Assembly (NCBI RefSeq): GCF_009831575.1
Contig: NZ_WUUT01000005.1
Coordinates: 1-64,000 of the forward strand
Direction of reading: 5' to 3'
Length of the DNA: 64,000 bases
DNA from: Halovenus carboxidivorans
GTDB taxonomy: Archaea > Halobacteriota > Halobacteria > Halobacteriales > Haloarculaceae
The notes under the pieces are model-generated. The model saw only the letters and a list, made by a program, of their open reading frames with translations. It did no database searches and was not told the origin of the DNA. Made by a program: the position numbers and the translations under genes. This document shows positions 17,157 through 24,565 of the stretch, in pieces (within the stretch, counting starts at the first letter, position 1; each line of letters starts with the position of its first letter).

Positions 17157-18035
17157 ATGGTAGATCCAGGCCTTCTGATCGATCAGTTGATCACCGGTAT
17201 CAGCATCGGGAGCACACTGTTTCTGATCGCAGTCGGCCTCAGTCTGATTTTCGGGGTGTTAGAGGTGCTCAACTTCGCACACGGAGCCCTCTACATGGTC
17301 GGGGCGTACGTGGTGATCGTCACCATAAACGACTTCCCGGGGGGATTCTGGGTCGGCGTACTGCTGGCAACACTGGTTGTCGGATTGATCGGTGTCGTCA
17401 TCGAAATGGGCTTTCTCAGGCGCGTGTACGACCGTGAGGACCTCGACCAACTGCTGTTGACCTTCGCGTTCGTTCTCATTATCACTGACAGCGTACGCAA
17501 CATCTTCGGTTCCGGGTCGAACGTCGTCGACCCACCCGCGTTGTTACGCTTCGATCTCACCCTGGCGGAGGGTATCTCGATTCCGGGCTACCGGGCGTTC
17601 GTCATCGTGATGTCCCTCGTAGTGATGGGGGCCATCCTGCTGACCCTCCGGGTTACCAACTTCGGGCGAATTGTCCGCGCCACGTCGAGCGACCGCGAGA
17701 TGGCGGGGCTCCTCGGTATCAACGTTCCCAGGCTCTACACCATCGTGTTCTTTATCGGTGCCGCACTGGCAGGACTCGGCGGCGCTCTCGTCACGCCGTT
17801 GCAGTCGGTGACACCGGAACTCGGTAATCAGGTGATTATCAACGCCTTCGTCGTCGTCGTCATCGGCGGACTTGGCTCGTTCACCGGTGCGTTCGTCGGC
17901 GCGTACCTCATCGGTATCATGATCGCCGTCGGGAGCCTCTTTACCGCTGGTGCGGGACAGTTGTTCCCGTTCGTCGCGCTGATCGCCGTGCTCCTTCTCA
18001 GACCTGAGGGGCTGTTCGGAGGTGTCGAAGCGTGA
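17157..18035 (+). CDS. livH: Branched-chain amino acid ABC transporter permease LivH (cluster 1)
   Basis: A 292-residue permease with about eight membrane segments. Signatures: GISIGSTLFLIAVGLSLIFG, then VLNFAHGALYMVGAYVV (the LivH NFAHG motif), a coupling loop around RATSSDREMAGLLGINV, and ALAGLGGALVTP. It forms the translocation pore with LivM. The ATG at 17157 gives MVDPGLLIDQLIT. It overlaps the start of livG by 4 nt (GTGA), indicating translational coupling. Downstream genes livG and livF complete the arm. Confidence 0.92.
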   Translation: MVDPGLLIDQLITGISIGSTLFLIAVGLSLIFGVLEVLNFAHGALYMVGAYVVIVTINDFPGGFWVGVLLATLVVGLIGVVIEMGFLRRVYDREDLDQLLLTFAFVLIITDSVRNIFGSGSNVVDPPALLRFDLTLAEGISIPGYRAFVIVMSLVVMGAILLTLRVTNFGRIVRATSSDREMAGLLGINVPRLYTIVFFIGAALAGLGGALVTPLQSVTPELGNQVIINAFVVVVIGGLGSFTGAFVGAYLIGIMIAVGSLFTAGAGQLFPFVALIAVLLLRPEGLFGGVEA

Positions 18036-18802
18036 CGACCGTACTCGAAACCGAAGACCTGGAGCGCCAGTTCGGGAAGCTCATGGCCGTCGACGGCGTC
18101 AGCGTCAGCATCGACAGCGACGACGTCACGAGCATCATCGGCCCGAACGGGGCCGGGAAGACCACCTTCTACAACCTCCTGTCGGGTCGGCTCGACCCCA
18201 CCGGCGGATCGGTCAAACTCCGCCCGCGGGACGGGACGGAACTCGTCGACGTGACCGGACAGACGCCGTACGAAATCAACCGCCTCGGACTCTCGCGAGC
18301 GTTCCAGATCAACAACGTCTTCGAGGGGCTGTCGGTCATCGACAACCTCCGGGTGGCACGGATCAGCCGAACCGACCGCTCGCTCAATCTGAGCGACATT
18401 GCCCGGAGTGACCCCGAACTCTCCGAAGAGGCCCGCGAGATCATCGAGATGGTCAACCTCGAAGGACTGGAACAGACGAAGTGTGCAAACCTATCCCACG
18501 GTGACAAGCGGAAGGTCGAAGTGGCGCTGGCGCTGGGAACGGACCCGACAGTCGTGTTGCTCGACGAACCCACCGCGGGGATGAACGCGACGGAAACGGA
18601 ACGAATGGTGAACCTCGTCGAGGAGATTAACGAGCAGACGGACACGACGTTCGTGCTTACCGAACACGATATGGAGGTCGTGTTAGGTATCTCCGACCGG
18701 GTCCTCGTGCTCGACAACGGCGCACTGATCGCCGATGGAACGCCCGACGAGGTGATGGCCGACGAGCGCGTTCGTGAGGCCTACCTCGGAGGTGAACTAT
18801 GA
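18032..18802 (+). CDS. livG: Branched-chain amino acid ABC transporter ATPase LivG (cluster 1)
   Basis: A 256-residue ABC ATPase. Walker A is GPNGAGKTTFYNLLSG near residue 37, Q-loop around FQINNVFEGL, signature LSHGDKRKVEVALAL near 155, Walker B VVLLDEPTAGMNATETERM, and the switch His in LTEHDMEVVLG. The C-terminal DERVREAYLGGEL is typical of LivG. GTG start at 18032 overlapping the livH stop. It energises the LivHM pore together with LivF. Confidence 0.93.
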   Translation: MTTVLETEDLERQFGKLMAVDGVSVSIDSDDVTSIIGPNGAGKTTFYNLLSGRLDPTGGSVKLRPRDGTELVDVTGQTPYEINRLGLSRAFQINNVFEGLSVIDNLRVARISRTDRSLNLSDIARSDPELSEEAREIIEMVNLEGLEQTKCANLSHGDKRKVEVALALGTDPTVVLLDEPTAGMNATETERMVNLVEEINEQTDTTFVLTEHDMEVVLGISDRVLVLDNGALIADGTPDEVMADERVREAYLGGEL

Positions 18803-19515
18803 GTCTGCTCGAATTCGAGAACGTGAACGGCTTCTACGGCAACAGTCACGTGCTCTTCGACCTCGACATGACCGTCGAGCAGAACGAGGTCGTCGCCCTG
18901 CTGGGCCGCAACGGTGCGGGCAAGACGACGACCTTCCGGGCGATCACGGGGACGATTCCGCGCAGAGAGGGCCGCATCGAGTATCGCGGCGAATCGATCG
19001 CTCGGAAGTCGGTCGAAGCCATCAGCAACAGCGGCATCAAACTCGTCCCGGAGGAGCGCCGGATCTTCCCGACGCTGACCGTCCAGGAGAATCTCGTGGT
19101 CGCCCGCGACGCCGCTTCCGGCACTCCCCGCGACATCGAAGAGATGTACGAGATTTTCTCCGTGCTGGACGATCTGCGGGAAAACCGCGGGCAGAACCTC
19201 AGCGGCGGCGAACAACAGATGTTGTCGATCGCCCGCGCACTCGTGCAGAATCCCGACCTCCTCCTGCTCGACGAACCGACCGAGGGGCTGGCCCCCGTCA
19301 TCGTCGAGGACCTGACCGAGATTCTCGAGGACATCGTGAGTCGGGACGTGACCGTCATCATCGCCGAGCAGAACGTCGAGTTCGCCCTCTCGCTGTCCGA
19401 GCGGGCCTACATTATCGAGAGCGGCGAGAACGCCTGGGATGGCACCATCGAGGAACTCCGCGACCGCGAGGACCTCCTGGAGCAGTACCTCTCCGTCGGG
19501 GTCGCGTCTGACTGA
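18799..19515 (+). CDS. livF: Branched-chain amino acid ABC transporter ATPase LivF (cluster 1)
   Basis: A 238-residue ABC ATPase. Walker A LLGRNGAGKTTTFRAITG near residue 35, signature LSGGEQQMLSIARAL near 135, Walker B LLLLDEPTEGLAPVIVED, switch region IIAEQNVEFAL, and a RLF-type beginning (NVNGFYGNSHVLFDLDM). It pairs with LivG as the second nucleotide-binding subunit. It overlaps livG by 4 nt (ATGA). The arm ends here; the next gene is convergent. Confidence 0.93.
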   Translation: MSLLEFENVNGFYGNSHVLFDLDMTVEQNEVVALLGRNGAGKTTTFRAITGTIPRREGRIEYRGESIARKSVEAISNSGIKLVPEERRIFPTLTVQENLVVARDAASGTPRDIEEMYEIFSVLDDLRENRGQNLSGGEQQMLSIARALVQNPDLLLLDEPTEGLAPVIVEDLTEILEDIVSRDVTVIIAEQNVEFALSLSERAYIIESGENAWDGTIEELRDREDLLEQYLSVGVASD

Positions 19516-19582
19516 ACCACAGCCCAGCGCGTTCGGACGCTCTGAGGGTTAGAGACACGGAATCGGGGTAATTCGGACCTAC

Positions 19583-20359
19583 TCAGGACTGTGCCGACCG
19601 TTCGGTTTCGATCGTCGCAGTGAGCGTCACAGCCGATTCCAGCGCCCCCGTCAGCGGGGCGACGACCGGGTACGTCACCGGCAGGTTCGTGTAGAGATAC
19701 GACGGGATGTCCGGTTCGGTGATCGGCAGCGACAGCGCCCGACGGCCGTCGACGATCTCTGACTGCCGCTGGTCGATGAGGTCGTGACAGCGGGATTCGA
19801 GCACGCTGAGCCGTCTCCGATAGCTATCGAGAAGCTTCGGTGTCTCCTGCGTCGTCGCGGCGCTGTCCAGGCTAGCGATCCCGTCGACGACGGACTCGAC
19901 CGGGTCTCGGAACCGCTGGATCGACTCTCGCTCCTCGAGAAGTGCGTCCCGGAGGCGTTCGCGCTGGTCGATCAGATCCTCCGTCGCGACGACGACAGCC
20001 TGCTTGTGATGTCTCTCGAAGACCTGTCCGGTGGTCAGAAGCGTCGCGATGTCGGGGCCGTACTCCATGCGGACACTTTCCTCGAAGGACTCGCCGTACT
20101 CCTCGTCGTAGTGTGCGAGATCCATCACCGTCGCCTGGTAGGCTTCCCGGACCGAGCGAAACGGATCTTTGCGGGCGGATTGTGAACAGAGATGGGGGGC
20201 CCCGCCAGTAGACGGGGCGGATACGGAAAGCTCCTCGACGTGGCGGAGAAACGCTCGGAACGCATCCGCTTCGGCGGCGAGAATCGATTGCTCCGATTCG
20301 ATGAGTTCGAGAGCGTCGTCGAAGTACAGGTCTGGAGCCGAACCGCTCTGAGTGGCCAT
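19583..20359 (-). CDS. Haloarchaeal helical protein of unknown function (DUF7260-like?)
   Basis: A 258-residue acidic, mostly helical protein with likely coiled coils around residues 15-45 (ALELIESEQSILAAEADAF) and 125-185 (LIDQRERLRDALLEERESIQ). A moderately hydrophobic C-terminal segment (YPVVAPLTGALESAVTLTAT) is too polar to call a membrane helix with confidence. It resembles a lineage-specific haloarchaeal family often present in multiple copies, possibly the one catalogued as DUF7260, but I cannot verify this. It converges on livF. Apparently monocistronic. Confidence 0.6.
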   Translation of the reverse strand: MATQSGSAPDLYFDDALELIESEQSILAAEADAFRAFLRHVEELSVSAPSTGGAPHLCSQSARKDPFRSVREAYQATVMDLAHYDEEYGESFEESVRMEYGPDIATLLTTGQVFERHHKQAVVVATEDLIDQRERLRDALLEERESIQRFRDPVESVVDGIASLDSAATTQETPKLLDSYRRRLSVLESRCHDLIDQRQSEIVDGRRALSLPITEPDIPSYLYTNLPVTYPVVAPLTGALESAVTLTATIETERSAQS

Positions 20360-20644
20360 GTCTCACCGGACGGTCATCCGGATATTAACCGCTTCTAGGA
20401 GAATTACTTGGGGTTTACCGGAGCTATGGAGCGGTATATATCCGGGCGACAGCAACCGGTCTCCATCTGCGTGTGACGCAGTGGAGACGAGTACGGGGTG
20501 GTGTCATTCGATACAGACGGTGTCGCGTCGCGAACCGATCAGAGACCCGTTCGTAACCGCACACGTCAGTTTTCTGGTGATGTTTCGATCACGTCTGTCG
20601 AGCGGGGTCGCTGGATACGGGACGGCTATGCTCGGTGAAACCGG

Positions 20645-20833
20645 TCAGGAGTCGCCGGCTTCTTCGAGGACGACCGCCGCGAGTCGACTCTTCCGGTGGG
20701 ACGTCTGGAGGTGGACGTAGACATCGTCACGCTCCTCGGCGCCGAACTCGCAAATCGGGCAGGTTCGGGGGGGATCCGCGGATTGGTCGGAGTGTGGGCT
20801 CGATCGTTCGCGGGGGACGGCCGGGTGTGACAT
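20645..20833 (-). CDS. Small C2H2-like zinc-finger protein
   Basis: A 62-residue protein with one finger: CPICEFGAEERDDVYVHLQ followed by TSHRKS, giving Cys-x2-Cys ... His-x4-His spacing suited to one zinc. Such small zinc-finger proteins are numerous in haloarchaea and mostly uncharacterised; regulation by nucleic-acid or protein binding is plausible but unproven. The ATG at 20833 (MSHPAVPRE) is preferred to a GTG at 20839. It lies alone in a gene-poor stretch. Confidence 0.6.
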   Translation of the reverse strand: MSHPAVPRERSSPHSDQSADPPRTCPICEFGAEERDDVYVHLQTSHRKSRLAAVVLEEAGDS

Positions 20834-21204
20834 ACACACGTTCGTTGCGAAGCCGGCAGTAAAGCCGTTTCTAGGAGGGTAACGGGAGCGAACAGAGTGG
20901 TCCGAACCGCTCGGTAGCGGCAGTTAGGCGTGCACTCGGTCGGTGACGAAAACGGCGGCACCGGGGCGGGTGCCGGGACGTGTCCGCGAAAGCGACGAGA
21001 GGTGACCGGTGAGTGGCTGGAATGGAAGGTCGATGTCGACGAGACACTGTCGTGACACGCAGTGGTCTGGAGACGCGTCGCCAGAGATTGGCTGTACTGC
21101 GGACACGCCATCACCAACTGCTCCGGGGAGTATAATAAACGCCACTAGTTGGTGTCCGTAATCGTACGTAGTCACCTGTCCCGCTGGGTGTGTCTGTGAA
21201 GCGA
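20834..21204. other. Intergenic region, 371 bp, no supported gene
   Basis: Open frames cross this stretch but are Ser/Thr/Arg/Pro-rich and lack the acidic bias of neighbouring proteins. A good TATA-like TTTATTATA (leftward, about 21129-21137) stands about 20-25 nt before a possible ATG at 21111, so a short transcript or very small gene cannot be excluded. No RNA gene recognised. Confidence 0.4.
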
Positions 21205-21873
21205 TTATTCGGTTCGCTCGCCCGGGATGATCCGCCACGTGTCGACGATCACACCGTCGACGCCGCCGGCCTTCAACCGCCTGACCCCCGCCTCGGTCGG
21301 AACCGTCCACGCGTTGACCGACATCCCGTGTTCGTGTGCCCGCCGGATGTCGGCCGCATCTGTGATGGCGTACCGCGGATGGACGAACGCACACCCGAGG
21401 TCCAGCGCCGTCTGCAGTCCTGCCTCGAAGGAGTGGGCGAACAGGAATGCGGTCGGGATCGAGTGCCCCTGAAACGGGGCAAGTGCAGCGGGATCGAACG
21501 ACGAAACGATCAACTCGGCGTCCGAGTCGGCGAGGGCATCGAGGACAGCACCGGCCACGTCCGCCCGCTTGAGTTCGACGTTGACTCCTGTATCCTCCGG
21601 AAGCGCGTCGAGTACCTCCCCCAGCGTCGGAATCGACTGATCGCTGTCACCGACTGTCAGCGTCGTGAGTTCCTCGTAGTCGAAGTCGGCTACGGCTCCG
21701 GTCGCATCCGTCAGTCTGTCGACGGTGTCGTCGTGAAAGACGACGAGTTCCCCGGAGCGACAGCGTTGCACGTCGATTTCGATCAGGTCGACGTGGGGAG
21801 CACAGCCGCGGATCGCCGCCAGCGTGTTCTCGGGGAACTCGGCCGCACAGCCACGGTGACCGATGACCTGCAT
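21205..21873 (-). CDS. Glycerophosphodiester phosphodiesterase family protein
   Basis: A 222-residue TIM-barrel phosphodiesterase with the family's opening motif GHRGCAAEFPENTLAAI (catalytic His near residue 5), LIEIDVQRCRSGELVVFHD (Glu-Asp metal ligands and second catalytic His), NVELKRADVAG, and the closing SVNAWTVPTEAGVRRLKAGG. It hydrolyses glycerophosphodiesters to glycerol-3-phosphate and an alcohol; in archaea the natural substrate could be a lipid headgroup derivative. The start ATG at 21873 puts the first motif at the N-terminus. There is no signal peptide, so it is cytosolic. Confidence 0.88.
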   Translation of the reverse strand: MQVIGHRGCAAEFPENTLAAIRGCAPHVDLIEIDVQRCRSGELVVFHDDTVDRLTDATGAVADFDYEELTTLTVGDSDQSIPTLGEVLDALPEDTGVNVELKRADVAGAVLDALADSDAELIVSSFDPAALAPFQGHSIPTAFLFAHSFEAGLQTALDLGCAFVHPRYAITDAADIRRAHEHGMSVNAWTVPTEAGVRRLKAGGVDGVIVDTWRIIPGERTE

Positions 21874-21906
21874 ATCTGTACCCAGTCGACTCGGCGAGAA
21901 GTATCT

Positions 21907-22083
21907 GTGGATCAGACCGAACGGGAGCCCTCTGGTGCGGAGTCCGAAGTACAGTCTGACCCGCGACAGGACATCGAACCGGGAGACACCGTGACGCTCT
22001 CCTGGGACCCGGACAGCGGCGAGGCGAGATACCACTCCGCCGAGACGGAACCGGCGGATCGAGAACTGCAGACGGGCCGGTGA
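21907..22083 (+). CDS. Small acidic protein, hypothetical
   Basis: A GTG-initiated frame of 58 codons beginning VDQTEREPSGAESEVQ and ending with REL-QTGR. It has 16 Asp/Glu against 5 Arg, and the core GDTVTLSWDPDSGEARYHSA looks like a small beta-hairpin domain. The acidic bias matches real haloarchaeal proteins, whereas the other frames here are basic. It starts 33 nt from the divergent GDPD start and ends 40 nt before the FMN-binding gene. No function proposed. The start codon is uncertain. Confidence 0.5.
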   Translation: MDQTEREPSGAESEVQSDPRQDIEPGDTVTLSWDPDSGEARYHSAETEPADRELQTGR

Positions 22084-22123
22084 GAGCCACAAGCGTCGAG
22101 TACGAACAGGCCAACTTCGCGAC

Positions 22124-22579
22124 ATGAGCGACACGGACGGCGACTCACCGAAGACCACGGCAAAGACGCTACTGGAGGAGACACGGACCTGTACGCTCGC
22201 GACGGCCTCGCCCGACGGCGTCCCGGAGGCCGCGACTGTTCGCTTCGTCTCCGACGACGACCTGGACCTCTACGTCACCACGGAGTCGATGTACCGGAAG
22301 TGCGACAATATGCGTGCGAACCCGGCCGTTGCGGTCGTCGTCGACGGCACGCAGGGAAACCTGCAACTCTCCGGGACGGCGACGGAAATCGGCGGCCGGG
22401 CTGTCGACGAGTTCGAGCGGCGGTATCTCGACAAGTACGGCCCGAGTCCGTATCTGACCGACGAGGAGAGCGTCTTCTTCCGAATCGAAACAGACTGGGG
22501 GCGACTCCTCGTCGACGGGACTTACCCCCCGACGTACGAGATGATCCTCGGCGACGGACAGACCGACCCGCTCGGGTAG
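22124..22579 (+). CDS. Pyridoxamine 5'-phosphate oxidase-like FMN-binding protein
   Basis: A 151-residue split-barrel protein of the PNPOx-like/general stress FMN-binding group: TCTLATASPDGVPEAATVRF near residue 23, MYRKCDNMRANPAVAVVVDG near 63, and LQLSGTATEIGG. These match the flavin-binding strands of small pyridoxamine-phosphate-oxidase-like proteins. True PNPOx is longer with an extra C-terminal motif that is absent here, so the reaction is likely another flavin or F420 reduction. Single gene; stop at 22579 is 81 nt before the M24 peptidase. Confidence 0.78.
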   Translation: MSDTDGDSPKTTAKTLLEETRTCTLATASPDGVPEAATVRFVSDDDLDLYVTTESMYRKCDNMRANPAVAVVVDGTQGNLQLSGTATEIGGRAVDEFERRYLDKYGPSPYLTDEESVFFRIETDWGRLLVDGTYPPTYEMILGDGQTDPLG

Positions 22580-22660
22580 CGCCCGTCGCACTCTCGTCGC
22601 TCGGATCGGTCCCGCGAGCGCTACCGCTCGTTTTATGACGAATTGTGCGCTACCGCAACT

Positions 22661-23839
22661 ATGACCACCAGCGTTCCTGCAAGCGAGTTCGAGTCTCGTA
22701 TCCAGGCGATTCGAGAGCGTCTCGACGCGGCCGAAGCCGACGCGGCCGTCTGGTTCAACGCGACCAGCATCGAGTACGTCACCGGCTTTCATCACATCCA
22801 GACCGAGCGGCCGGTCGTGCTCGGAGTGTCGACTGATCGCATCGAACTCACCGTCCCACGGCTGGAGGTCGAACGAGTCGAGGGGAACCCGCGTATCGAC
22901 GAGGTGCACAGCTACTTCGACTATCCGGGGGGCGACCCGATCCAGACGGCCGCCGAGATGCTCTCGGAGATGGGCGTCGAGTCCGTACTCGCGGACATGG
23001 ACGGCGCTCCGGGCGTGATGGGCTACGAGGGGCCGCCACTCAGCGAGTTCCTCACCGTCGACGATCAGGACTGGGTCGGGGAGATGCGCGAGGCGAAATC
23101 AGAGACGGAGATCGAACTGATCCGGGAGTCCGCGAAGTGGGGGAACCTCGCCCACCGGTATCTGGCCGACCTCACGGCGGTCGGTGCCCACCCGGTCACC
23201 GTCAGCCAGGAGGCGTCGACGAAAGCCTCCCGCGCCATGCTGGATACGCTCGGCTCGGAGTACGCCGTCCGCGAACGCGGCGACGGACCGGTCCACGCCG
23301 GGTACATCAGCGGCGAGGAGACGGCACTGCCACACGGACACACCCCCAACGAACGGCTCTCCCGGGGCGACGTGCTCATCACCGGCACGACGGCGAACGT
23401 CGACGGCTACTACTCAGAACTCGAACGGACGATGTTCGTCGGCGAGGCCTCCGACGAGGACGAGCATTACTTCGAGTTGATGCTCGAAGCCCAGGAAGTC
23501 GCCTTCGACGCGATGGGGCCGGGCGTCCCGGTCAGCGACGTCGACGAGGCCGTGTGGGAGTACTTCGAGGAGCAGGGGATCACGGAGTTCGCGCGACACC
23601 ACGTCGGTCACAACATCGGCCTGGGGGCCCACGAACCGCCGTACATCGACCGCGGGAGCGACGCGACGATGGAACCGGGCCACGTCTACACCATCGAACC
23701 GGGCATCTACACCGAGGACGCCGGCTACCGTCACTCCGATACCGTCGCGATCACCGAGGACGGACTCGATTTCCTCACGCAGTTCCCGCGTGATCTGGAG
23801 TCGAACATCGTCCGAGACGAGTCGACGTATCTCGACTGA
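22661..23839 (+). CDS. M24 family metallopeptidase (Xaa-Pro aminopeptidase-like)
   Basis: A 392-residue protein with an N-terminal creatinase-type domain (1-140) and a C-terminal pita-bread fold. Metal-ligand regions are visible as GDVLITGTTANVDGYYSE (where the first Asp pair is expected), FARHHVGHNIGLGAHEPP (His ligands) and HVYTIEPGIYTE with the final Glu. The usual Asp-x10-Asp of dinuclear M24 peptidases reads poorly in the first region (TANVDG), so catalytic activity is likely but not certain. The ATG at 22661 follows a TATA-like GTTTTATGAC at 22630-22639. Probably a dipeptidase or aminopeptidase acting on Xaa-Pro. Confidence 0.85.
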   Translation: MTTSVPASEFESRIQAIRERLDAAEADAAVWFNATSIEYVTGFHHIQTERPVVLGVSTDRIELTVPRLEVERVEGNPRIDEVHSYFDYPGGDPIQTAAEMLSEMGVESVLADMDGAPGVMGYEGPPLSEFLTVDDQDWVGEMREAKSETEIELIRESAKWGNLAHRYLADLTAVGAHPVTVSQEASTKASRAMLDTLGSEYAVRERGDGPVHAGYISGEETALPHGHTPNERLSRGDVLITGTTANVDGYYSELERTMFVGEASDEDEHYFELMLEAQEVAFDAMGPGVPVSDVDEAVWEYFEEQGITEFARHHVGHNIGLGAHEPPYIDRGSDATMEPGHVYTIEPGIYTEDAGYRHSDTVAITEDGLDFLTQFPRDLESNIVRDESTYLD

Positions 23840-23921
23840 CGGATCGACCCGGAACAGACTGAGAGGGGCGGTCGGCTGTCCCCAGAAATGCTTTTCATCC
23901 GGTGGCTGCATAGATCAATCC

Positions 23922-24503
23922 ATGTACGTCCGGGATGCGAAAAACCGTGATGAGGTCTGGTTACTCGATCAGATCGACGCAATGGAGCTCGACGAGACAG
24001 CGTTTCGGTCCCGGGATTACGTCATCGCCGTCGACGAACACACCGGCGAGCGGGCGGGCTTCGGTCGCATCCGCATCCACAAGACCGACGACGAGGAATA
24101 CTGCGAGCTGACCAGCATCGGCGTGATCCCCGAGTGGCGTGAACAGGGAGTCGGGGCGCACGTCGTCGAACGGCTGGTCACCACGGCCCGCGACAACGGC
24201 TTCGAGACCGTCTACTCGCTGACGAGCGAAACCTCGTATCTCACGCAGTTCGGGTTCTCTCCCGTCGAACCGGCACGGCTACCCGACCCGCTCCAGCGCC
24301 GACTCGAAGCGAAACAGGACGGCATCGATCCGGGCGCTGTCCCCCTCCGGATCGATGTCGAGCGGTTCAGGATGCCCGGTCACCTCCGGGAGGCGTTCAA
24401 AAACGCCCGGTCCGAACCGGAAGAGGAGCAGGAACCACAGGAAGGCCCGGAGGACTTCGGGATCGATCCCGAGGAGACCAGCTACAAGTACGATACCGGG
24501 TGA
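23922..24503 (+). CDS. GNAT family N-acetyltransferase
   Basis: A 193-residue acetyltransferase with the GNAT core at residues 1-115: ELTSIGVIPEWREQGVGAHV carries the acetyl-CoA loop (Arg/Gln-x-x-Gly-x-Gly/Ala form), followed by VERLVTTARDNGFETVYSLT. The C-terminal 70 residues are an acidic extension (EEEQEPQEGPEDFG) without recognised function. Substrate unknown. The ATG at 23922 is preceded by a TATA-like GCTTTTCATC about 30 nt upstream. Confidence 0.82.
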   Translation: MYVRDAKNRDEVWLLDQIDAMELDETAFRSRDYVIAVDEHTGERAGFGRIRIHKTDDEEYCELTSIGVIPEWREQGVGAHVVERLVTTARDNGFETVYSLTSETSYLTQFGFSPVEPARLPDPLQRRLEAKQDGIDPGAVPLRIDVERFRMPGHLREAFKNARSEPEEEQEPQEGPEDFGIDPEETSYKYDTG

Positions 24504-24565
24504 GTCCGGCCCGGGCTGGCGGCGTGTGGAAACACATATTTTCTCGGTCGCCCATTGGCTAACGA

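Noticed and set aside
20626-21117. Leftward frame of about 160 codons in the gap near 21 kb, with a TATA-like element upstream
   Set aside because: Ser/Thr/Pro/Arg-rich, not acidic, and it runs through the zinc-finger gene in another frame. The TATA element alone does not prove a gene.
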